A DNA stretch of 34,613 nucleotides from JBBQXY01 sp038209195 (GTDB taxonomy: Bacteria; Chloroflexota; Ktedonobacteria; Ktedonobacterales; Ktedonobacteraceae). Position numbers and translations under genes: made by a program. The stretch is taken from contig JBBQXY010000046.1 in assembly GCA_038209195.1 (NCBI GenBank), positions 1 through 34,613 of the forward strand. The letters are read 5' to 3'. The notes under the pieces were generated by a model. It made no database searches, was not told the origin of the DNA, and saw nothing but the letters and a program-made list of their open reading frames with translations. Each line of letters starts with the position of its first letter. Position 1 is the stretch's first letter. Shown here piece after piece: positions 1-9,022 of this stretch.

Positions 1-2
1 CA

Positions 3-872
3 GATAGTATCGTTCAACCGGGCACCAATGATGCCAACGAACAAGAAGACAGCAGCAAGCCAGACGAAGAACCCTTACTACATGATCAACAGGTGGAATT
101 ACCTACAGTAGCGCCAGTATTTACGCCAGCGATGTCCGCACCGAATTTGGTTATCTGGACACCACGCTTTATCGTCCTATTTACCTTAACGCTCGCTGCT
201 GGTTTGACTATCGATAGCATGTTGGCCCAAGGGTGGCAAAACCGGTTCATTGTAGCGGCGTGGGTATCGTTAGGACACGTAGGTATAGCTACTGGCTGCT
301 TGCTCGGTATTATTATGATAACGCACTCGCGATGGATGCGCCTCGGAGGTGTTTTTGGCAGTGCCTGGGCTATCTTTACTGGCATCAACCTGCTCTTGAC
401 GCTAATCACGCTAGGTCCCACATCCCCTGTACTGGCTTATGTGAACACGGCTATTGCGAGTGCATTGCTTGGAATCTATACCTGCTTTTCTCTCGAGCAA
501 ACACCTTTGACCAGATGGGATGGTTGGTTTTTCAGCATTGCCTTGCTCGTGAGCCTCGCTGTTCTTGTCCTCACCTATTTGCTAACACCTGTAGCTAGCC
601 GCTCGTTGGGTGCAGTTGGCAGTGGTATAGCGGCTACCTGTCTTATATTGAGTATGCTGGTATGGTGGATTCGCCCTTCGGTTTGGAAAACACAGCCAGG
701 TATAACATTTTTGCTGGGTGTAATGCCTGCTCTGTTCCTCCTGCTTGCACTCCCAGGGGTGGGACGGGGACAGACAAATTTTTACCTCACACAGGTGGCC
801 TACCTCGCGTTCCTGTTGGGAATGATGCGCGTGTTGCAAGGTGAAATGCGCAAAAAGCAGCTAGCAAAGTGA
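3..872 (+). CDS. Multi-pass membrane protein of unknown function, 5' end outside window
   Basis: The reading frame is open from the first complete codon at position 3, so this is the C-terminal part of a longer gene. A GTG at 93 is in frame but has no ribosome binding site and is probably internal. The first 30 visible residues are polar and acidic (many Asp, Glu, Gln, Ser). About seven hydrophobic segments follow, separated by short loops, and the protein ends in a basic tail (MRKKQLAK). This looks like a cytosolic or linker N-terminal part attached to a polytopic membrane domain. I recognise no family or catalytic motif. It converges on the ABC ATPase gene with only 6 bp between the stop codons, and no terminator hairpin is visible there. 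That it is a real gene is well supported by length and hydrophobic pattern; its function is unknown. Confidence 0.75.
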   Translation, partial: DSIVQPGTNDANEQEDSSKPDEEPLLHDQQVELPTVAPVFTPAMSAPNLVIWTPRFIVLFTLTLAAGLTIDSMLAQGWQNRFIVAAWVSLGHVGIATGCLLGIIMITHSRWMRLGGVFGSAWAIFTGINLLLTLITLGPTSPVLAYVNTAIASALLGIYTCFSLEQTPLTRWDGWFFSIALLVSLAVLVLTYLLTPVASRSLGAVGSGIAATCLILSMLVWWIRPSVWKTQPGITFLLGVMPALFLLLALPGVGRGQTNFYLTQVAYLAFLLGMMRVLQGEMRKKQLAK

Positions 873-878
873 TCAACT

Positions 879-1556
879 TTATAAAAGATTATCGAGGCGA
901 CCATCTACCATTTTCAAGCGTCGATCGGCGATGGCAGCGATGTTTGTGTCATGAGTTACTACAACGAGCGTGTAGCCATGTTCTCGACAAAGCGTATCCA
1001 GCAGTTGCATGACCTGCACACCAGTTGCTGCATCCAGACTACCCGTCGGTTCGTCGGCTAATAATAAGGGCGGCGACGCGATCAATGCGCGAGCAATCGC
1101 AACGCGCTGCTGCTCCCCACCCGACAATTGGCTGGGATAGTGCTCTATGCGCGTGGTAAGGCCAACCTCGGCTAATAATGTCGCTGCTTGTTTGCGTAAC
1201 AGGCGGCGCGAAGAGTAGGGCAGCAAAGGTAGCATCACATTTTCCAAGGCGGAAAGCGTGGGCAATAAGGAAAACTGTTGAAAGACCAGACCTACCTGTT
1301 CACGGCGAAAATGTGCCAGTGCCGAACCGCGCAGTTCGTTGGTGACAATACCAGAGCCAATGCACACTTCGCCTCGCGTTGGCCAAGTGAGAGCAGCGCA
1401 CAAACGCAGAAATGTTGATTTTCCTGCTCCCGATGGCCCCACAATGGCTACGTGTTCACCTTTTTGCACTACTACATCTACCCCGCGCAAGACCGTGACT
1501 TCTTCCGCAGCAGTAATATACTTGAAATGCACATTAGAGCAAACTATCATCTCCAT
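879..1556 (-). CDS. ABC transporter ATP-binding protein, MacB/LolD type
   Basis: This 225-residue single ABC domain is the usual size for a LolD/MacB-type ATPase that drives an FtsX-like permease. Visible motifs are Walker A GPSGAGKS (about residues 40-47), the Q-loop region VFQQFSLLPTLSALENV, the signature LSGGEQQR, Walker B LLLADEPT, and the H-loop VVVTHD. The FQQFxLLPxLxxxENV stretch is typical of the MacB/LolD/FtsE branch. The start overlaps the end of the permease gene by 10 bp, so the two are probably translationally coupled and form one complex. It is the last gene of a six-gene minus-strand run. In this family the ATPase powers extraction or export of lipoproteins, peptides or envelope remodelling. 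Here the two beta-propeller lipoproteins and the small lipoprotein upstream in the operon are the obvious candidate partners, which is inference. Confidence 0.93.
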   Translation of the reverse strand: MEMIVCSNVHFKYITAAEEVTVLRGVDVVVQKGEHVAIVGPSGAGKSTFLRLCAALTWPTRGEVCIGSGIVTNELRGSALAHFRREQVGLVFQQFSLLPTLSALENVMLPLLPYSSRRLLRKQAATLLAEVGLTTRIEHYPSQLSGGEQQRVAIARALIASPPLLLADEPTGSLDAATGVQVMQLLDTLCREHGYTLVVVTHDTNIAAIADRRLKMVDGRLDNLL

Positions 1557-3865
1557 ACAAACACCTTCTTAGTCTCGTGCCAGAGCGGACCGAGAGCAGC
1601 TATGCTCACTACTACCACGCCTGCCAATGGACCTGCGCACAACAACATTAGGCTTATCTGTAGCGAGGGCAATGCGCCCCCAATGCTGACCAAACCCAAT
1701 GCCACGAGTACGCCTATCTCCCCGCTGAGCAATGCGGGCCTCCAACTACTCCAAAGCAAGCGCACCAAGACAGAGCGACGCTCCCAACCGACCATCGCCA
1801 ACAACGCTATCTCTTCTCGCCTTCCCCTGAGCAATACGATGGTACATAAAGTCACCGTCAAGAGAGAAGCTAGTATGATAAGCAAGAGCAAAGCCAACTG
1901 AGAAGTTTCTAAAGCCGTCCGTACCTGGCTACCCAGGACAGTCAGCACTAACGCCTGGTTAAAACCTGTCACCAGCAAATATTCTATGGCTATAAGAAAT
2001 ACCGCAATCGTGATTGCTATTGTATGAGCAAGGGGGGCAATGACCTTGCTATACAGTAGCTCAGCATTTCTTCGCTGTTGAGCTGTCTTTTTTTGTGATT
2101 CCGCGCAAGCCATTGAAACAAGAGTGCAGCAGTAGAGCAAGAAACCTATGCCTAATAAAAGCCATAAAACCAGCGGCAAGAGGCTACTTTGCCAGAAATG
2201 TCCCACTAACACGATAAAGGTTGCTGCCACAAGACCACCTGGAATGCAGAGCAGCAATGCATCTAGCAACAACACGCTTACCAGCAATGGAGAATGCCAA
2301 CCGAGTTGCTGCAATAACAACACGTCTTTTTTGCGCCCGCCCCCCACCAATATGCCCGCGATGCCAATGGCTAAGAGGCAAACTAGCGCACAAAGGAGCA
2401 GTAATGTTTCCTGTAAGGTATCCAGACCATGGACAATTTGGACAGCAACGCCGATCGCACGCCACGATGTATGTAAAGTTGCGTCGGAATTTCTTGCAGA
2501 TGCTGCTGAGGATGATGAGGATGCTAAGGCTGGTGAGGTCGATAGTGACAAAGTACGGAGCGAAGAGCCGTCGAGAATATCAACGTGCAGGCCAGTGCGA
2601 GCCGTAATCGCGGCAGAGGTCGCTTGCAACAGGGCCAGACTACGCTGACTATAATGTTCCACATCGCTCAAGCGAATATAGAGACCGCTATAGCAATTGG
2701 CTCCATTGATATTACAGGCCTGGCTCAGGGGTATAAAGCGCACGGCTGCTGGCAACAAGGGCAAACGTTCTGGAGCCGTCACTGGCACTATGTTGGCATG
2801 TGCAGAGAGCAGATTGAGGGGTAGAGATAAATTATCAGGCGCGGCTATGTGCTCAATCAAGGGCTGTCGATAGAGCGAACCCTGCGTATCGGAGCCAATT
2901 GCTGCAACAGCGACCTGTCCGTTGACGATCTGTTGTGGAGTAGCGCCATACGTTGTATGCGAGAAGCGCAGCAGTTGGACGCCCACAGATTGGTAGAAGA
3001 TAGCTCCTTGCCGCACCGTTTGTGGCTGCCAGCAATCGACACGCCTCATACACGCTGGCAGCAATGGAATAGCTGCCAGCAATTTTTCGACACGCACAGA
3101 GAGATGGATACTCGGTACGGATGGCATACCTGTTAGCAACGATTGCACCAGCGTTGACTGCTGCGCAGTTGGTACGCCGACGATTGCTTGAAGAGCGGGT
3201 ACAGAGAGAGTGAACAGCGCTGGGGTTGTACTATTTTGAGCCACAAGGTAGTTTATGGTGGGGCTATTGGTTAGCGTTGTAGTGGTCAGGTGGGCTAAAT
3301 CGGTGACATCAACATCGGCGTCACTGCTACTTATCGTTTGGCTCGACCACGTTGCTGAGATATGGTATAACCCTGGTGCTGGCAGTTGGACAGGCAATTG
3401 GATAGCCATGCTCTGCCAGCCAACGGTGGCGAAAGGGACAATAGCCATAACGTGTGCCAGAGAACGTATTGTAGTTGTTTGTTGTAGGCTAATACCGCCA
3501 TAGCTCTCCAATGCGCTCTGCGGGTCTAGCCAGCCAGCAGAGCGTTCTAATTGAGTGACAGTCGAGGGTGGGCGCACTAACAAGTCGTAGGGACCACGCC
3601 AGCTTTGCGCTATTTTTTGTTGCGTTTGTACACTGGCGATATCGTGCACCATGCCAATAACCTGCGCTGAACACACCAGCAGCAAGAAGGCGCAGGCAAC
3701 TGGTATAAACTGGTCCACGCGCCGTCGCAAACTCCATATGGCAAAGATGAAAACCGCGCGAGTTGCCCTGACAAAACGGTGAGCACGCTTTGTCTCATGT
3801 CTATCAAGACTGGGAGAAGTGTATTGGACTAGATCAGGTTGTGTAGATTTGCTGACAGTCTTCAT
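1547..3865 (-). CDS. FtsX-like ABC transporter permease
   Basis: A 772-residue membrane protein. One transmembrane segment lies near residues 50-75. A large extracytoplasmic part follows (about residues 80-480), rich in Ser, Thr, Ala and Gln. Several hydrophobic helices then fill the C-terminal 280 residues. The first group of helices, followed by a cytosolic GGGRKKDVLLLQQLGW loop, looks like the FtsX domain of MacB-type permeases (compare the usual RRREIGLLRALGA). A second similar loop, RGRREEIALLAMVGW, sits near residue 680, so the membrane part contains two FtsX-like units. The start codon overlaps the stop of the lipoprotein gene as ATGA, and the end overlaps the ATPase gene. It is confidently the membrane partner of the adjacent ATPase. 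Its cargo is not evident from sequence. Confidence 0.85.
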   Translation of the reverse strand: MKTVSKSTQPDLVQYTSPSLDRHETKRAHRFVRATRAVFIFAIWSLRRRVDQFIPVACAFLLLVCSAQVIGMVHDIASVQTQQKIAQSWRGPYDLLVRPPSTVTQLERSAGWLDPQSALESYGGISLQQTTTIRSLAHVMAIVPFATVGWQSMAIQLPVQLPAPGLYHISATWSSQTISSSDADVDVTDLAHLTTTTLTNSPTINYLVAQNSTTPALFTLSVPALQAIVGVPTAQQSTLVQSLLTGMPSVPSIHLSVRVEKLLAAIPLLPACMRRVDCWQPQTVRQGAIFYQSVGVQLLRFSHTTYGATPQQIVNGQVAVAAIGSDTQGSLYRQPLIEHIAAPDNLSLPLNLLSAHANIVPVTAPERLPLLPAAVRFIPLSQACNINGANCYSGLYIRLSDVEHYSQRSLALLQATSAAITARTGLHVDILDGSSLRTLSLSTSPALASSSSSAASARNSDATLHTSWRAIGVAVQIVHGLDTLQETLLLLCALVCLLAIGIAGILVGGGRKKDVLLLQQLGWHSPLLVSVLLLDALLLCIPGGLVAATFIVLVGHFWQSSLLPLVLWLLLGIGFLLYCCTLVSMACAESQKKTAQQRRNAELLYSKVIAPLAHTIAITIAVFLIAIEYLLVTGFNQALVLTVLGSQVRTALETSQLALLLLIILASLLTVTLCTIVLLRGRREEIALLAMVGWERRSVLVRLLWSSWRPALLSGEIGVLVALGLVSIGGALPSLQISLMLLCAGPLAGVVVVSIAALGPLWHETKKVFVWR

Positions 3866-4293
3866 AGCACCACGGGCGGTGGCGTAGGCAGATTTTTCTC
3901 TAGTCGCCGCTCATGCAAGGATACAGGCGTGACCACCATACGACTGTATTTCGCGCTATCAACCTGACCTTTCAGCACAAATGGCATCGTCGTACCCGGC
4001 AGTACATCTTCCGCCGTGCCCAGAGCCTGTCCAACGACATTACCTGAGCCATCGTAGAGGGTCGCGATCAGGGAAACATCGAAGGGAAAGTGTGTTGTGC
4101 CAGTATTTTGCACGGTGCCATCCACTTCGGCCTGGCTATCGAGGATAGTGATATTCTCTGAAAGCACATGAAATAATTTCAGGCGTGGGTCGGGCTGAGA
4201 ACTCTGCTGTTGCTGACCACAGCCAACGAGCAACAAGGCGCAAAAAAAGAGCATGAGTGCAAAAATATAGTAGGGTCGCACAAAAGTTGTCAT
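3862..4293 (-). CDS. Small lipoprotein with FxLYD-like domain
   Basis: The protein is 143 residues from the ATG at 4293, which overlaps the upstream stop codon as ATGA; a TTG two codons further up is less likely. It starts with a lipoprotein signal peptide: a hydrophobic stretch and the lipobox LLVGC, followed by a Gln/Ser-rich spacer. The remaining ~95 residues contain EVDGTVQNTGT, then SLIATLYDGSGNVVGQA and a PGTTMPFVLKG segment. This is the beta-sandwich pattern of FxLYD-type domains, where x is variable and LYD is conserved. It is clearly related to the lipoprotein at 8536-9015, with the same EVDGT(V/L)(Q/K)N core and spacing. Both are next to a phosphoesterase-like gene, so the pair was duplicated as a unit. 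Its role is unknown; an accessory of the FtsX-type transporter or the phosphoesterase is a reasonable guess. Confidence 0.85.
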   Translation of the reverse strand: MTTFVRPYYIFALMLFFCALLLVGCGQQQQSSQPDPRLKLFHVLSENITILDSQAEVDGTVQNTGTTHFPFDVSLIATLYDGSGNVVGQALGTAEDVLPGTTMPFVLKGQVDSAKYSRMVVTPVSLHERRLEKNLPTPPPVVL

Positions 4294-5807
4294 AGGCAAT
4301 TTCGCTCCTGGAATGATAAAGGAAGATGCAAACGAGCCTCGCTCGGTGCGGGTAGGCCAATGGTTTGCATAATGGTCGGGGCAATGATAAAACTGGCATA
4401 GTTCGTATCGTCAATTGAGCCAGCACACACACCGGGACCAGAGAGGGCAAGCATTGTCTGTTTGCTGGTGCCCTGTCCCGTGCTACCCATGCCATAAAAG
4501 TTATCAGCGTCGGTGTGATTGGCTTGGGCCTGGCTGGTGGTCAGCATGACCAGCGACTGTTGCAATACCCCGGTGTGTGCCAACCATGACAGCAGTTGCC
4601 CAAAAGTCTGATCGGCTTGGAGTAACGCCTGCTGGTAATCATCGCCCGGTGCAGAGGGGCTGGAACTTGCCGCGCTCGCAGGCAAGGAAGCCAGTTCAGC
4701 GTACAGCAGAAAGCCATTGCGCTGTTGCGCACCAGAAAGCACCGCATCCTGCACTTGTGTTAGCCAATTGGAGGCATCAAACGTGGTCGAACGCTGCAAG
4801 ACATCGACACTGCGCGTCGTGGCATCGCTCAGGATATAGTCGCTACCGGCGATCACGCTCGTTTGCATTCCATAGCCTTTTGCCACGTCAAAGATAGATT
4901 CCTGTCCAAAGAGATGCGCGCTGCGCTGGCCAGTAAACCAGAACGTTGTATCGATATTGTCTGGCATACCCCACGCGACAGGATGCGGCCAGGGGTCATA
5001 GGTAGCCCATTGCGGATAGGTACCCGTCAAGAGGGCATATTGATCGAGTGGACGCCAACCATACGGTTGCCAGACCGAACTACTGACGGCGGCATGGCGC
5101 AAAAACGTGCGCAGGTTTTGGGTCTGATCGAGCAATAACGGATCGGCTAAGAGAGAGCTAGCATAAAAGCCTCGTAGATCTAGCATAATGACATTTTTCG
5201 CCTGTCCAGGCAGCAACGAACGCTTCCCTGGGGCAGAAACAGCAGTAAGAGGCAAGACTAATCGCGAGCGATTTCCCGCCACTATGACCGATGGAAATAT
5301 GCGCTCTGCATAGTAGCATCCATCGCCAAGGTTATAATAGCGGCTGGCGACGACAGTATACTGATCGGGCGCGAGGTGCATAAATTGGAAGACTCCTGAA
5401 CTATCGGTGACTGTGTGCAGGGCGTTGCTGGTGCGTTGTCCTGCTACAACCGGCAGATCAATCCAGACTACCGCGCCCAGCACGGGTTTACCTGTCGCGG
5501 CATCAGTCACGCTACCGCTCAGCGTAAAGCCTCCTGTACGAAATTGAAAGCCAGGGATGAGTGATTGCTGCACCGTGATATCAAGGTCATCTTTCTCAGG
5601 GTCGTTCACATCCCCAATCACTGGCTGAAACGTTGGCTGCTGGCTTGTCGGATGCTGTTGAGCGACGGGAGCGGAGTGAGGCAATTGCACAAAATAGATA
5701 ACGCTCGCGGCAAGCAGAAGGACGATGAACACGCCCGAGCACAAAGCCAGCCTGCGTCGCGTGGAGAATCTCCTATGAAACTGTTTGCCATTGTTCCATC
5801 TACGCAT
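4290..5807 (-). CDS. Membrane-anchored phosphoesterase-like protein, probably catalytically impaired
   Basis: 505 residues from the ATG at 5807, which has GTGAGG about 7 nt upstream and begins just past the preceding stop codon. The open frame continues further up but inside the upstream gene. Residues 1-40 are a basic stretch and one transmembrane or signal segment. Residues about 95-190 look like a carboxypeptidase-regulatory beta-sandwich (SGSVTDAATGKPVLGAVVW ... SGVFQFMHLAPDQYTVVASR). Residues about 200-500 are an alkaline-phosphatase/phosphoesterase-like fold with NVIMLD at the first strand and FGQESIFDVAKGYGM. Compared with its paralog at 9082-11178, the metal-binding SDEAENDH is SQAQANH here (residues 425-431) and RHNPFVFAGPG is KQTMLALSGPG. 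It therefore lacks an Asp and a His that the paralog keeps. I infer a pseudoenzyme or altered activity. It ends with a short tail and has no Thr-Pro linker or C-terminal binding domain. Confidence 0.8.
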   Translation of the reverse strand: MRRWNNGKQFHRRFSTRRRLALCSGVFIVLLLAASVIYFVQLPHSAPVAQQHPTSQQPTFQPVIGDVNDPEKDDLDITVQQSLIPGFQFRTGGFTLSGSVTDAATGKPVLGAVVWIDLPVVAGQRTSNALHTVTDSSGVFQFMHLAPDQYTVVASRYYNLGDGCYYAERIFPSVIVAGNRSRLVLPLTAVSAPGKRSLLPGQAKNVIMLDLRGFYASSLLADPLLLDQTQNLRTFLRHAAVSSSVWQPYGWRPLDQYALLTGTYPQWATYDPWPHPVAWGMPDNIDTTFWFTGQRSAHLFGQESIFDVAKGYGMQTSVIAGSDYILSDATTRSVDVLQRSTTFDASNWLTQVQDAVLSGAQQRNGFLLYAELASLPASAASSSPSAPGDDYQQALLQADQTFGQLLSWLAHTGVLQQSLVMLTTSQAQANHTDADNFYGMGSTGQGTSKQTMLALSGPGVCAGSIDDTNYASFIIAPTIMQTIGLPAPSEARLHLPLSFQERNCL

Positions 5808-5809
5808 CT

Positions 5810-7123
5810 TCACAACCTCACTGCAAATAGTCCATGATCGCCAAGCGAAGCCTGATAGAGGGTGGTATTGGCCACAATTGGAGCCGCTCGCAACTCTCCC
5901 AGTTGCCAATGATACAAATGCATGCCATTCTGTGCATTGACGATCACGCATTCTCCGCCTTGTGTTGCCACGATGACCCACTCTTGCTTGCCGAATTGCA
6001 CCACGGTGGACGAGGCAACAATTGCACTGCCCATCGCTGTGCGCCAGGACAGTCGTCCACTAGCGGCAGCGAATGCGTAGAGATAGCCAGCGAAGCCACT
6101 GAGATAAAGAGTGTCGAATTGTAAAGAGAGGGCTGGTGAAGAAGCAGAACCAGCGGGGATATGCGCACTCCAGCGCAATTTGCCTGTACGCGTATCATAG
6201 GCCACGATCCGTCCCGACCATGTAACGACATAGACCAGCCCCAACGCCTCATCTACCATTGGGCCGCCAGTCATACGTTCACCTAGTGCCGCCTCCCACA
6301 CTTTGCGCCCTGTACGCAAGTCCAGCGCGTTAAATTCATTCGAGGCTCCCAGTGCCACATACACCAAGCCATTGGCGATAGCGGGAGGAGTATGTGTTGG
6401 CCAGAACTCCGCTAGCGCGTCTTCTGAATGGAAGGCCCAATATTCTTCGCCCGTCAACGAGTCAAGGCAAAGCAGCGAATTGGCACCACTAGCAACCAGC
6501 ACATCTCGCCCAACCACCATGGGCGCGGCACGCACCACTCCTACCGTATCAAACCGCCAGCGCAATTGTCCGGTATTGGCGTCCAGTGCCGCGATTGAAT
6601 GTTCAGCCATAGCAAGGTAAAGCAACCCATTCGCCAAAGCCAATCCATTGGACGTCATTTCTCCACCAACTGGTACGCGCCATTGTTCAGCACCACTACG
6701 CATATCCAGTACATGTAAATAGCCGTCCGGCGCAAGGAGATACAGATGGTTGTTGCCGATGATAGGCGCGTTTAGCAATGGCGTCCCAAACGAGCGAAAC
6801 CACAGTGGTGCAGGTGTAGCTGAAGTTCGCCCAAGACAGCATGACGGGAGAGTGACCGCACGCGTTGCGGTACTATCATACCCTGCTAGCGACCATGCGT
6901 TAGCAGGCAAGCGCATTTCAGCCTGCGTTGGCAAGGGAGCGTCATGAAAATGTATTTGCGAATAGGGCAGAATGGCTTCCCCTCCAGCCAGCACTGCCGT
7001 TGTAGCCACAGGTGTGACCTGATGATATGAGCTAGTACTACAGGCAGAGCATAGACAAAGGATAATGCAGCCTATAATCAAATTCATATTTCGATATTTA
7101 ATTTTCTGCTCACTTGAATGCAT
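5810..7123 (-). CDS. PQQ-type beta-propeller lipoprotein (second of tandem pair)
   Basis: A 437-residue predicted lipoprotein. A hydrophobic signal runs from about residue 13 and ends in CLCSAC, an imperfect lipobox with Cys at -3. The start at 7123 is preceded by GGGATG and overlaps the upstream gene by 14 bp; the ATG at 7087 is an alternative. The mature part contains repeated beta-propeller blades of the PQQ-enzyme/BamB kind. These have the recurring pattern of a Gly-rich strand, LYLA or VYVA, then A-LD-TG---W, for example AALDANTGQLRWRF, LCLDSLTGEEYWAF, NALDLRTGRKVWEA and VAYDTRTGKLRWSA. I count at least six or seven such blades. There are no quinone or metal catalytic motifs, so this is probably a scaffold or ligand-binding propeller at the membrane surface. 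It is a tandem paralog of the next gene upstream, with similar length and blade motifs. Confidence 0.87.
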   Translation of the reverse strand: MHSSEQKIKYRNMNLIIGCIILCLCSACSTSSYHQVTPVATTAVLAGGEAILPYSQIHFHDAPLPTQAEMRLPANAWSLAGYDSTATRAVTLPSCCLGRTSATPAPLWFRSFGTPLLNAPIIGNNHLYLLAPDGYLHVLDMRSGAEQWRVPVGGEMTSNGLALANGLLYLAMAEHSIAALDANTGQLRWRFDTVGVVRAAPMVVGRDVLVASGANSLLCLDSLTGEEYWAFHSEDALAEFWPTHTPPAIANGLVYVALGASNEFNALDLRTGRKVWEAALGERMTGGPMVDEALGLVYVVTWSGRIVAYDTRTGKLRWSAHIPAGSASSPALSLQFDTLYLSGFAGYLYAFAAASGRLSWRTAMGSAIVASSTVVQFGKQEWVIVATQGGECVIVNAQNGMHLYHWQLGELRAAPIVANTTLYQASLGDHGLFAVRL

Positions 7124-8312
7124 ACATCATCCCATTGAGGCTCCCTATATAAATAGCACTGTTCGCTAAGGATGCTGAGCTTCTCACCTCTCCCGTATAA
7201 TAACGCCACGCTGGGCGGCCTGTGCGCGTGTCGAGCGCGTAGAAATAGCCATCTCCAGACCCGACATAGACCAGGCCAGAAGCAATTATTGGTGTCGCTA
7301 AAATCTGCGTACCGGTTGCATAACGCCAGATGGCATGGCCTTTTAGCGCGTCCAGGCAGAGCAATGTCCCACGGTAATCACCAACATACAGCCTTCCATT
7401 TGCTAGAGCCATGCTTCCACCGATACCGTCAACTACGGTTTGGTTGAGTTTTGCATTGAGGGAATACGACCAGAGTTTTGCACCACTGCTACGATTCAGG
7501 GCATAGATGCTGCCGTGCCAGGTGGCGACGTAGACGGTATTGCCGGACACGAGGGCCGAACTGGTGATACGATCGCCCGTATCAAAAGACCACACTACTT
7601 GCCCATTTGCTACATTCAAAGCCCAAAACTGCGTTCCTGAACCCAGACCACTATAGACAGTATTTCCTGAAACAGTAGGTGAGGCAGTGCTTGGCCAACC
7701 TTCTACACCATGATGGAATTTCCATAGTAGCTTTCCGCTGCTAGCGTCTAGAGTCCATGCGGTGGTACGAGTGGCAAGAAAGACACGACCGTTTACCGCT
7801 AGTGGAGCCGCTTGAATCTTCTCATTCGTCTCAAATTGCCAATAGACTTGACCAGTATGGGCATCGAGTGCAGCCAGAGCGGTGCTATGTATGGCGATGA
7901 ATAGCACCTGGCCTTCCAACGCGGGGGTGGAATCGGTCAGGTTGTCATGTAGAAAATAACGCCACACTATCGTTCCAGTCCCCTGCTTAAGCGCATACAA
8001 ATAGCCATCGCTGCTGCCAATAAAGAGCATGCCCAGTCCTGCCACCGCAGAAGAAAAGACTGGGCCAATTTTTCGCGACCACGCTAACTTACCCTGTACA
8101 GTGTGTAATTGCACCACAGGGTCTACATACCCGGTATGACCGGGATCATAACCAAACATTGGCCAATCACCAATGCTTGAGCCCTGGAGCAAGGAGACAT
8201 GAATGATGTGGTTCTGGTTTGCCGTTGACCGTGATAATTGGGTGGAGGTAGATGTGCAAGCTGTCAAAAGGATCAAACCAAATACTAAGAGCATTAGCAG
8301 TTTTCGTCGCAA
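7110..8312 (-). CDS. PQQ-type beta-propeller lipoprotein (first gene of the operon)
   Basis: 400 residues, starting at a TTG (8312) with GAAAGG about 10 nt upstream. The N-terminus MRRKLLMLLVFGLILLTAC is a textbook lipoprotein signal with lipobox LLTAC, followed by a Ser/Thr-rich spacer. The rest is a beta-propeller with blade signatures such as YLYALKQGTGTIVWRY, AALDAHTGQVYWQF, WTLDASSGKLLWKF, WALNVANGQVVWSF, YALNRSSGAKLWSY, LCLDALKGHAIWRY and YALDTRTGRPAWRY. That gives seven or eight blades and closes with a velcro-like YIGSLNGMMYAFK. BamB-like propellers organise protein complexes at membranes, and others bind cofactors. No catalytic residues are obvious here. It is the promoter-proximal gene of the six-gene run and is divergent from the gene at 8536, so the 223-bp gap must carry the promoters of both units. 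Confidence 0.88.
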   Translation of the reverse strand: MRRKLLMLLVFGLILLTACTSTSTQLSRSTANQNHIIHVSLLQGSSIGDWPMFGYDPGHTGYVDPVVQLHTVQGKLAWSRKIGPVFSSAVAGLGMLFIGSSDGYLYALKQGTGTIVWRYFLHDNLTDSTPALEGQVLFIAIHSTALAALDAHTGQVYWQFETNEKIQAAPLAVNGRVFLATRTTAWTLDASSGKLLWKFHHGVEGWPSTASPTVSGNTVYSGLGSGTQFWALNVANGQVVWSFDTGDRITSSALVSGNTVYVATWHGSIYALNRSSGAKLWSYSLNAKLNQTVVDGIGGSMALANGRLYVGDYRGTLLCLDALKGHAIWRYATGTQILATPIIASGLVYVGSGDGYFYALDTRTGRPAWRYYTGEVRSSASLANSAIYIGSLNGMMYAFK

Positions 8313-8377
8313 AGCCCCAACCTTTCAGAGAAATTTTTGCTTTCCCCAAAGTAAACCGCATTCTTACGCAAAATCCC

Positions 8378-8422
8378 CTATTTCTGTGTTGAAAAAATAG
8401 CAAGTAAGCTATCTCGAAATAG
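8378..8422. promoter_or_regulatory. Nested inverted repeats in the divergent promoter region 8313-8535
   Basis: The gap between the two divergent lipoprotein operons holds an outer repeat CTATTTC (8378-8384) / GAAATAG (8416-8422) and an inner repeat ATAGC (8397-8401) / GCTAT (8408-8412). Such a nested dyad between divergent promoters is a reasonable operator or hairpin candidate. I could not assign a convincing -35/-10 pair in either direction in this gap. Confidence 0.35.
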
Positions 8423-8535
8423 CCCTAATCAAACTCTGGGTTCTCGTTTATTCAAACCGTGGAAGGATTGCTCGATCTATTCCGCGCTAGAAGGCTCATG
8501 AACTTTTGAAGGAATTTTATAAGGAGGACTTATTC

Positions 8536-9015
8536 ATGGTTTTGTCCCGTTTATGGCGTCCATCGTATAGTTTTATCGTACTCGGTCTATTGTTTGTGGC
8601 ATTGTTAAGTGCCTGTGGTAGCAATGCCACGACTGCCACTACAACAAAAACTACTTCTTCCACGACAAATCATCAGGCAGCGGTGCCGCCCGCAAGCGCG
8701 ACTGCCACCGCGCTTGCCCAGATGGTGGCATTCATCGGGCAACCGACCGCGAAAATCGTTTCAGGCACAACATTTGAGGTAGATGGCACCCTCAAGAATG
8801 GCGATAGCAAGCAACATGATATCTATGTAAAAGTTGCTCTGCTTGATGCTAGCGGAAAAATCATCGCTTCGACCATTCACAATGTTGACAATGTAGCGGG
8901 CGGTGCAACGGTCTCCTATAAAATTCAAGGGACGACACTGCAACCAACTTGGTCAACAGTCGAGGCCACTGTTGATAAAGTGACCGAAAATGTCGGTGGA
9001 TCAGGGTCTGATTAA
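8536..9015 (+). CDS. Small lipoprotein with FxLYD-like domain (paralog of 3862-4293)
   Basis: The start is the ATG at 8536, which has an excellent AAGGAGGA 8 nt upstream; a TTG at 8506 lies upstream of this site and is rejected. The 159-residue product has a signal peptide ending in lipobox LLSAC and then a long Thr/Ser/Ala-rich spacer of about 40 residues. A single C-terminal beta-sandwich follows, with FEVDGTLKNGDSKQHDIYVKVALLDASGKIIAS. That segment matches the core of the lipoprotein at 3862-4293, including the EVDGT motif and the charged L-D-SG turn. Its gene is followed 66 bp later by a phosphoesterase-like gene, which mirrors the arrangement on the other strand. It is anchored outside the membrane, probably as an accessory or binding protein. 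Function unknown. Confidence 0.87.
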   Translation: MVLSRLWRPSYSFIVLGLLFVALLSACGSNATTATTTKTTSSTTNHQAAVPPASATATALAQMVAFIGQPTAKIVSGTTFEVDGTLKNGDSKQHDIYVKVALLDASGKIIASTIHNVDNVAGGATVSYKIQGTTLQPTWSTVEATVDKVTENVGGSGSD

Positions 9016-9022
9016 CACATTC

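Noticed and set aside
4290..5981. Longer phosphoesterase-like protein starting at 5981
   Set aside because: The extra 58 residues overlap the preceding beta-propeller gene in another frame and have no signal sequence; the ATG at 5807 has a good ribosome binding site.
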